Source: Burkholderiales bacterium
Lineage (GTDB): Bacteria > Pseudomonadota > Gammaproteobacteria > Burkholderiales > Usitatibacteraceae
Length of the DNA stretch: 5,821 bases
Direction: 5' to 3'
Assembly (NCBI GenBank): GCA_014378085.1
Contig: JACMOJ010000004.1
Span: 1 to 5,821, forward strand
The notes beneath the pieces are model-generated. The model was not told the origin of the DNA. It worked only from the letters and a program-made list of their open reading frames with translations, and searched no databases. Made by a program: the position numbers and the translations under genes. This document shows, piece by piece, positions 1 through 4,131 of this stretch; the first letter of the stretch is position 1; each line of letters begins with the position of its first letter.

Positions 1-1173
1 ATGCAGATGGGCCTGCTGACGATGATGCAGGCATTGCCCTACACCTTGTTCGGGCTCTTCACCGGGGTGTTGGTCGATCGGTCGCGCAAGCTACCACTCG
101 TTATTTGGGCGGATGTCGGTCGCGGGGTTGTTTTGTTATTGATACCGATCGCGGCTTGGCTGGGTTTCCTCGGCATGCCAATCCTGTACCTCGCCAGTTT
201 CTTTGTCGGTCTCGGCGGCATCATTGGTTGGGCGGCCTACCAAGTGTTTATGACCGAACGCGTCGGACGCGCCAATCTGGTCGAGGCTAATTCGCGCATC
301 GCCCTGTCAGATTCCTCGGCACAACTGGTCGGCCCCGGGATCGCCGGCGCACTCATCCACGCGCTCACGGCGCCGATCGCCATTCTTTTGGACGCAGCGG
401 CATTCTTCATCTCCGCCATCATGTTGCGCGGCATCAAACCGCAGGAGAGTGATGCGCCAAAACAAGTCGGCCATGCCACGTGGAACAGCATCTGGGGCGA
501 CGCAAAGGAGGGTCTTGTGCTGATCTGGCGCAATCCCATTCTGCGCGCGATTTCTTGGGGACTCGCGATATGGCAACTACTCCGCCACGCGTACGTGGCA
601 ATCGTGATTTTGTTTGCCGTACGAGAGCTCGACCTTTCCGCCGGCAAACTCGGCGCAATGTACATGCTAGCGGGCATCGGATTTTTGCTGGCGTCTTTTA
701 CGTGTCAGCGTTTGAACGGACGCTTTGGTGTGGGGCGAGTCATGCTGGGCGGCATCGGAATGACGGCAATCGCCTGGCTTCTCATTGCAGCCATCGTTAA
801 AAGCGATTTTGCGTTCCTCCTGCTCGGTACCGCGCTGTTTTTGTTCGATTTTGGCGCGATGCTGTTCTTCATCAACTACCTGTCATTGCGCCAATCCGCC
901 ACCCCCGACCATCTGCTTGGTCGCGTGACCTCGACCATGATCTTCCTCGCACTCTCCCTTGCACCGCTTGGCTCGGTACTGGGCGGGGTGATCGGTGAGT
1001 GGCTTGGGTTACGCCCCACCATTGCGCTGTGCGGTGTTGGTGCCGCCCTGCTGGTGTTGGCGCAATTCAAGTTGGGACCATTGCCGCGGATGTTGAATTT
1101 ACCAACGCCAGATTCCCACGCGGCACCAAAAGCGCCTACACCCCACGCACCGGGCGCCGAAATCGCTGCCTAA
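1..1173 (+). CDS. MFS efflux transporter, 5'-truncated by the window edge
   Basis: Major facilitator superfamily transporter of the EntS/macrolide-efflux-like (MFS_3) type, expected to be an inner-membrane, proton-driven exporter of small molecules; the substrate cannot be told. The 390 visible residues are very hydrophobic, with about ten to eleven membrane segments. The first visible segment (residues 8-25) runs into GVLVDRSRK at residues 22-30, the motif A loop that follows TM2 in MFS proteins. TM1 and some 35-45 residues are therefore missing, and the ATG at position 1 is most likely an internal Met, not the start. A cytoplasmic loop around residues 143-178 separates the two six-helix halves. 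The tail after residue 360 is hydrophilic and rich in Pro/Ala, ending at a TAA. The gene runs in the same direction as the downstream sigma-factor cluster but is 88 bases away, so co-transcription is possible but not shown. The family is fairly sure; the substrate is unknown. Confidence 0.85.
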   Translation: MQMGLLTMMQALPYTLFGLFTGVLVDRSRKLPLVIWADVGRGVVLLLIPIAAWLGFLGMPILYLASFFVGLGGIIGWAAYQVFMTERVGRANLVEANSRIALSDSSAQLVGPGIAGALIHALTAPIAILLDAAAFFISAIMLRGIKPQESDAPKQVGHATWNSIWGDAKEGLVLIWRNPILRAISWGLAIWQLLRHAYVAIVILFAVRELDLSAGKLGAMYMLAGIGFLLASFTCQRLNGRFGVGRVMLGGIGMTAIAWLLIAAIVKSDFAFLLLGTALFLFDFGAMLFFINYLSLRQSATPDHLLGRVTSTMIFLALSLAPLGSVLGGVIGEWLGLRPTIALCGVGAALLVLAQFKLGPLPRMLNLPTPDSHAAPKAPTPHAPGAEIAA

Positions 1174-1261
1174 AGCGGGGTTTCCATTAGGTTGCGTTAG
1201 CCTGCATCCAAATTGGCTTGATGCCGCGTCTTAACCTGCATAGTTCAACCTCACTCCCTTA
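1174..1261 (+). promoter_or_regulatory. Intergenic gap that may hold the promoter of the sigma-factor operon
   Basis: This 88-base gap is the only non-coding stretch upstream of the DUF6249-sigma cluster, so a dedicated promoter should lie here. No strong sigma-70 promoter is visible: TTGATG at 1218-1223 with CATAGT at 1239-1244 has only a 15-base spacer. An ECF-like pairing is possible, GCATCC at 1204-1209 followed after 16 bases by CGTCTT at 1226-1231. It resembles the GGAACC/CGTC pattern of ECF promoters but matches the -35 only partly. No convincing terminator for the transporter gene is present. Confidence 0.25.
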
Positions 1262-1279
1262 ATGATCTCGAGCGCCGCC

Positions 1280-1654
1280 ATGGAAAACACCGTGCTTCTC
1301 ATCCCACTTTTCGGCATCTTGTTTGGCACGCTGATGCCAGTGCTGATCATTTGGCTTGCGCTACGCTACCGCACGTCACGTAACCAATTGGTATACGAAA
1401 CGGCCATCAAACTTGCCGAAAAGGGACAACCGGTGCCGGCCGAACTGTTCACTAATCTCAATCCAGGCGGTTCGGACCTGCGGCGCGGCTTCGTGCTCAT
1501 CATGCTCGGTGTGGCGATTTGTATCTGTCTCTACGAACTTGGCGTGCCGTGGACGTTTGGACTGATCCCGCTACTGATGGGTGTCGGCTTTCTGATTGTG
1601 TGGCGTCTCGAATCGCGTGACGCCGCCAAAACCGCAAAAGAGTCGTTCGTCTAA
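1280..1654 (+). CDS. Small membrane protein, DUF6249-like
   Basis: Function unknown. The protein is 124 residues from the ATG at 1280; an in-frame ATG at 1262 would add six residues (MISSAA). I prefer 1280 because the hydrophobic helix starts right after MENT, but neither start has a clear Shine-Dalgarno sequence. Numbered from 1280, there is an N-terminal membrane helix (about 4-28), then a basic stretch ALRYRTSR and an amphipathic segment with LAEKGQPVPAELF (45-57). Two closely spaced helices follow (about 71-86 and 90-108), then a charged C-terminal tail. One helix, a 'KGQPVP' cytosolic linker and a helical hairpin is the pattern I associate with DUF6249 proteins, which often lie near ECF sigma factors. 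The stop is 31 bases before the sigma-factor start, suggesting one transcript. A role in sensing or modulating the sigma factor is inference from position. It is certainly a real gene; the family name is recognised without a search. Confidence 0.75.
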   Translation: MENTVLLIPLFGILFGTLMPVLIIWLALRYRTSRNQLVYETAIKLAEKGQPVPAELFTNLNPGGSDLRRGFVLIMLGVAICICLYELGVPWTFGLIPLLMGVGFLIVWRLESRDAAKTAKESFV

Positions 1655-1685
1655 AGTACAAATTCAGCCCCACGATCGCCGCGCC

Positions 1686-2285
1686 ATGACTTCGCCCCCC
1701 GCGCAGTCGGATAACGAACTGATTGCTCGCGTTATTGCGCGCGGTGATCAACATGCGTTTTCGGAACTCGTAAAGCGCCATCAATCGACACTCCGCGCGA
1801 GTCTGCGCAAGATGACCAATGGCCAATTGGAATTATCGGACGACATTGCGCAAGAGACCTTTATCTTGGCGTGGAAAAACATCGGTAAATTTCGATACGA
1901 GGCCAAATTTTCCACTTGGCTGTACCGCATCGCGTTTAACGCGTGGCAATCCGATGTTCGACGTAAAAGCGAAGTGTTGATGGACGAAGTATCAATGCCC
2001 GAGCCGACGTCGGTCGATTCACATGCGTCACACATCGGCATGCAGCGCGACCTCGCGCGGGCGATGGTGGATTTAAGCGACGCAGAGCGTGCGGCGATTC
2101 ACCAGTGCTTTTATAACGACCTGTCTCATGACGAGGCTGCCTATGTCCTACAAATGCCATTGGGCACGTTGAAAACACATGTACTGCGTGCGAAACAAAA
2201 AATGCGGCAACGCCTCTCCGCATACGCAGATGGTACAGGCACCAACGATCGCAGTCCCTTGGTATCAGCCGTCGAATTTCGTTAG
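1686..2285 (+). CDS. ECF-type RNA polymerase sigma factor (sigma-70 family)
   Basis: Alternative sigma factor of 199 residues, a typical ECF length, with only regions 2 and 4. Region 2 covers about residues 20-93. It includes DDIAQETFILAWKNI (52-66), the core-polymerase-binding segment close to the family pattern 'DD.vQetFl.aw', and FRYEAKFSTWLYRIAFNAW (69-87) leading into VRRKS, the -10 melting and recognition region. A linker of about 28 residues (95-122) joins it to region 4 (123-178). There, DLSDAERAAIHQCF and the helix-turn-helix SHDEAAYVLQMPLGTLKTHV (147-166) recognise the -35 element; RAKQKMRQRL closes the domain. A short polar tail follows. The frame stays open upstream to 1596, but that part overlaps the previous gene and is not family-like, so the ATG at 1686 is chosen. 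No Shine-Dalgarno is visible before it. It is followed after 13 bases by a two-helix membrane protein, a likely partner. Target genes cannot be deduced. Confidence 0.92.
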   Translation: MTSPPAQSDNELIARVIARGDQHAFSELVKRHQSTLRASLRKMTNGQLELSDDIAQETFILAWKNIGKFRYEAKFSTWLYRIAFNAWQSDVRRKSEVLMDEVSMPEPTSVDSHASHIGMQRDLARAMVDLSDAERAAIHQCFYNDLSHDEAAYVLQMPLGTLKTHVLRAKQKMRQRLSAYADGTGTNDRSPLVSAVEFR

Positions 2286-2290
2286 AAGGA
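2284..2290 (+). promoter_or_regulatory. Strong ribosome binding site of the 2299 gene
   Basis: AGAAGGA overlaps the last bases of the sigma-factor stop codon and sits 8 bases before the ATG at 2299. It fixes this ATG as the start, rather than upstream codons in the same open frame, which would lie inside the sigma-factor gene. It is the only clear Shine-Dalgarno sequence in the three-gene cluster. Confidence 0.75.
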
Positions 2291-2298
2291 TTACTGTC

Positions 2299-2709
2299 AT
2301 GACAACCAATTTCCCATCAGACACTCCACTTAACGACCAAGCCGGGCGGCCTCAAACGCCGCAAGCAGATCAGACGCTTGAGGCCATACTGCGCGCGGAC
2401 GCCCGTGTTTTGCGCGCCGACTACGTCGACAACGACGGCTTCAGTGACGCTGTCATGCAACGGGTGGCACAATTGCCGCCTCCCGCATCGGCACAAACAT
2501 TTGGCAAGTTCGCGACGCCACGATTTGTGATCGTCTCGGCTGCGGCGGCGATTGCGTCATCCATCGCCATCGTGGGATCAGGCGGCGGCAACCTGCTAAT
2601 TGACGCCGTGATGGATTTGGCCACCTTCACCATCACGCCGTCCGTCGTTGCGCTTGCCGGCTTGTTGCTCGTCGCCTGCGTAGCGGCAATCGTCACCGCC
2701 ACGAAGTAA
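2299..2709 (+). CDS. Two-helix membrane protein downstream of the sigma factor; candidate anti-sigma or regulator
   Basis: The family is not recognised with certainty. The 136-residue protein has a soluble N-terminal part of about 72 residues and two membrane helices (about 75-93 and 113-133), ending in the short tail TATK. The N-terminal part begins with a Pro/Gln/Asp-rich, probably disordered stretch (1-25). It continues with a predicted helix, LEAILRADARVLRADYVDNDGFSDAVMQRVAQLP (27-60, given here in two joined blocks: LEAILRADARVLRADY and VDNDGFSDAVMQRVAQLP). The D-G-F-x-x-x-V-M core resembles short conserved segments of small proteins encoded beside proteobacterial sigma factors. There is no HxxxCxxC zinc-binding motif and no Cys in the soluble part. 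Position, 13-base spacing, strong ribosome binding site and a cytosolic domain tied to the membrane all fit a membrane-anchored anti-sigma factor, but this is inference. It is the last gene of the cluster; transcription probably ends in the following non-coding region. Confidence 0.75.
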   Translation: MTTNFPSDTPLNDQAGRPQTPQADQTLEAILRADARVLRADYVDNDGFSDAVMQRVAQLPPPASAQTFGKFATPRFVIVSAAAAIASSIAIVGSGGGNLLIDAVMDLATFTITPSVVALAGLLLVACVAAIVTATK

Positions 2710-2818
2710 AGGTAACAAACCGCTAATAGAGACGGGCATCGTCAAGCACAAATGGTCGAAAAATCCCGTGCCTGCTAGCGTTTAGACTTCTAATTAGATC
2801 TTGCAACCTGATGCGGAT

Positions 2819-2918
2819 GAGATTCCTCGCTAACTTGAGCTCGGAATGACAGCCGGTGTGTCGATACACATTCTCAAATTGTCATTGCGAGAGCGCACAT
2901 CGTGCGATGAGAAATTTC
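2819..2918. repeat. Degenerate palindromic (REP/MITE-like) intergenic repeat element
   Basis: Two related arms face each other. Arm A is 2819-2851, starting GAGATTCCTCGC and ending CTCGGAATGACA. Arm B is 2880-2918, starting TGTCATTGCGAG and ending GAGAAATTTC. The inner 12 bases (2840-2851 and 2880-2891) are inverted repeats with one mismatch, and the outer ends (GAGATT / GAAATT) also match. Between them TGTGT-CGAT-ACACA (2857-2870) forms a smaller hairpin, and arm B contains its own hairpin CGCAC-ATC-GTGCG (2894-2906). Both arms resemble the dispersed 'GAGATT..CTCGC..GCTCG.AATGAC' repeats I recall from intergenic regions of many bacterial genomes. That family link is from memory; the symmetry is seen directly. 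No transposase is present. Confidence 0.55.
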
Positions 2919-2934
2919 AACCTTATGCTGTTTG

Positions 2935-2958
2935 CGCAGCAAATATTTTGCTTATGCG
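2935..2958. other. Short hairpin beside the terminator
   Basis: AGCAAA (2938-2943) and TTTGCT (2947-2952) form a perfect 6-bp stem with a three-base TAT loop. An alternative fold uses GCAAA/TTTGC, adds an outer CGCA/TGCG pairing and leaves a three-base bulge. There is no U-tract, so it is not a terminator by itself on either strand; it may protect the 3' end of a transcript. Confidence 0.3.
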
Positions 2959-2979
2959 AACGGCGCGTTTGCGGAAGAT

Positions 2980-3006
2980 AAAAAGCCACCTCGCGGTGGT
3001 TTTTTT
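2980..3006. terminator. Bidirectional rho-independent terminator between the sigma operon and mdh
   Basis: CCACC-TCGC-GGTGG (2986-2999) is a tight 5-bp GC-rich stem with a four-base loop. It is flanked by a run of five A on the left (2980-2984) and seven T on the right (3000-3006), so the stem extends through A-T pairs. Read on the minus strand it ends mdh 18 bases after its stop codon, with a CTTTTTAT tail. Read on the plus strand it has a T7 tail and can end the sigma operon, though about 270 bases after its last gene. Confidence 0.88.
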
Positions 3007-3023
3007 GACGCTGGCTTATCGGC

Positions 3024-4007
3024 TTACAGCAGATGAGCCACGCCAGCGCGCTCTTCTTCGAGTTCTTTCAACGTTGCGTCCATCTTGCCGCGCGAGAAGT
3101 CATCAATCGCCAATCCGGTCACGCGGGTGTACTTGCCATCCGCACAGGTCACCGGCACACCGTACATCACACCATCGGGAATGCCGTAGCTGCCATCCGA
3201 CGGGATACCCATCGTTACCCACTTGCCGTTGGTGCCGAGCACCCAGTCGCGGATATGGTCGATCGCGGCAGTTGCGGGGGAGGCAGCAGAAGTCAAACCG
3301 CGCGCCTCGATAATCGCCGCACCAGGCTTGCCAACCGTGGGAATAAAGGTCGACTTGTACCATTCTTCATCCGCGACCACTTGTGGTGCCGCTGCGCCAG
3401 CAATGGTGGCGAATCGGTAGTCGGGATACATGGTTGGTGAGTGATTGCCCCAGACGATCATTTTTTCAATTGAATCGACCGGCTTGCCAGTTTTGCTTGC
3501 GAGTTGTGACAACGCACGATTGTGATCAAGGCGTAGCATGGCGGTGAAACTTTCACGCGGCAGGCTTGGCGCCGATTTCATCGCAATGTAAGCATTGGTA
3601 TTAGCCGGATTGCCTACTACCAGCACCTTAACATCGCGCGAAGCGACCGCACCAAGCGCCCTGCCTTGTACGGTGAAAATAGCACCGTTGGCTTCGAGCA
3701 AATCTTTGCGCTCCATGCCGGGACCGCGTGGACGCGCACCAACCAGCAATGCCACATCAATGTCTTTGAACGCTGTCATCGCGTCCGAATGTACACTCAT
3801 GCCGGCGAGCAGCGGGAACGCACAATCGTCCAACTCCATCATCACGCCCTTTAAGGCCTTCTGCGCTTTTTCGTCGGCGATCTCGAGAAGCTGCAAGATG
3901 ACCGGCTGATCCTTGCCCAACATTTCGCCCGAGGCGATGCGGAACAACAACGAATATCCGATTTGACCGGCGGCACCGGTCACGGCAACGCGCATGGGCT
4001 TCTTCAT
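3024..4007 (-). CDS. mdh: NAD-dependent malate dehydrogenase (type 2)
   Basis: Cytosolic TCA-cycle enzyme that interconverts (S)-malate and oxaloacetate using NAD+/NADH. It has 327 residues, the usual length of the proteobacterial type 2 MDH family. The Rossmann-fold nucleotide loop is TGAAGQIG (10-17) and LLEI (40-43) ends the second strand, where the adenosine ribose is bound. The mobile substrate loop [14 protein letters not shown] holds Arg94 and Arg100. Asn107, Gln114 and VGN (131-133) contact NAD and substrate. LDHNR (160-164) gives Asp161 and Arg164, and WGNHS (186-190) gives the catalytic His189. All key residues are present; the enzyme should be active. The ATG at 4007 is chosen over one at 4064 because it has AGGAG 7 bases upstream and matches the family N-terminus [14 protein letters not shown]. 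It is transcribed alone: the promoter is in the gap before it and a terminator lies just after it. Confidence 0.97.
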   Translation of the reverse strand: MKKPMRVAVTGAAGQIGYSLLFRIASGEMLGKDQPVILQLLEIADEKAQKALKGVMMELDDCAFPLLAGMSVHSDAMTAFKDIDVALLVGARPRGPGMERKDLLEANGAIFTVQGRALGAVASRDVKVLVVGNPANTNAYIAMKSAPSLPRESFTAMLRLDHNRALSQLASKTGKPVDSIEKMIVWGNHSPTMYPDYRFATIAGAAAPQVVADEEWYKSTFIPTVGKPGAAIIEARGLTSAASPATAAIDHIRDWVLGTNGKWVTMGIPSDGSYGIPDGVMYGVPVTCADGKYTRVTGLAIDDFSRGKMDATLKELEEERAGVAHLL

Positions 4008-4014
4008 GAAAACA

Positions 4015-4019
4015 CTCCT
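4015..4019 (-). promoter_or_regulatory. Ribosome binding site of mdh
   Basis: AGGAG on the minus strand, 7 bases before the ATG at 4007. It decides the start codon against the upstream in-frame ATG at 4064, which would add 19 residues not expected in this family. Confidence 0.8.
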
Positions 4020-4075
4020 GAAAGGTAACAAATAGAATGAGGTGATGCAGGGTAGGCTAGACAAAACAATGCGGA

Positions 4076-4081
4076 ATTATA
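4076..4081 (-). promoter_or_regulatory. Candidate mdh promoter, -10 box TATAAT
   Basis: A perfect sigma-70 -10 hexamer TATAAT on the minus strand, about 70 bases before the mdh start codon, which would give a 5' leader of about 60 bases. The -35 position at 17-base spacing (4099-4104) reads GGCTCA, a poor match, and there is no TGn extended -10. It may therefore depend on an activator, or the true promoter may lie elsewhere in the gap. Confidence 0.5.
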
Positions 4082-4131
4082 CAAGTCTGCTTATCTTCTG
4101 AGCCGCTCCGCCGCTTAGGCTAGCAAGTCGA

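Larger units (their letters stand above)
2710..3023. other. Non-coding convergent region of 314 bases
   Basis: This lies between the 3' end of the plus-strand sigma operon and the 3' end of mdh on the minus strand. No gene is supported: a plus-strand open frame starting at 2846 runs into the antisense of mdh and has an Arg/Ser/His-rich, non-protein-like composition. Positions 2710-2818 show nothing beyond a 10-base palindrome TCTAATTAGA at 2789-2798. The rest holds the palindromic repeat element, a short hairpin and the shared terminator listed separately. It is more AT-rich than the flanking genes. Confidence 0.7.

Noticed and set aside
1..3. ATG at position 1 as the true start of the transporter
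   Set aside because: The protein would lack TM1 and begin directly at the TM2/motif A region; an internal Met at the window edge is far more likely.
237..677. Open frame of 146 codons antisense to the transporter
   Set aside because: Shadow of the transporter gene; composition is not protein-like and there is no ribosome binding site.
1596..1685. Extended N-terminus of the sigma factor from an upstream TTG
   Set aside because: It overlaps the preceding gene, and the extra 30 residues are basic and unlike the start of ECF sigma factors; the ATG at 1686 gives the normal length.
2789..2798. 10-base palindrome TCTAATTAGA as a possible operator
   Set aside because: It lies downstream of the operon with no promoter nearby; too short to claim as a site.
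2846..3313. Plus-strand open frame crossing the terminator into mdh
   Set aside because: It runs through the repeat element and the terminator, then antisense to mdh, with an Arg/Ser/His-rich product typical of a shadow frame.
3595..3909. Open frames antisense to mdh
   Set aside because: They lie wholly within a clear, intact mdh gene and have no start signals of their own.
2708..4032. Identical 12-mer AAAGGTAACAAA at 2708-2719 and 4021-4032
   Set aside because: About one such match is expected by chance in a window of this size, and the surrounding bases do not match.
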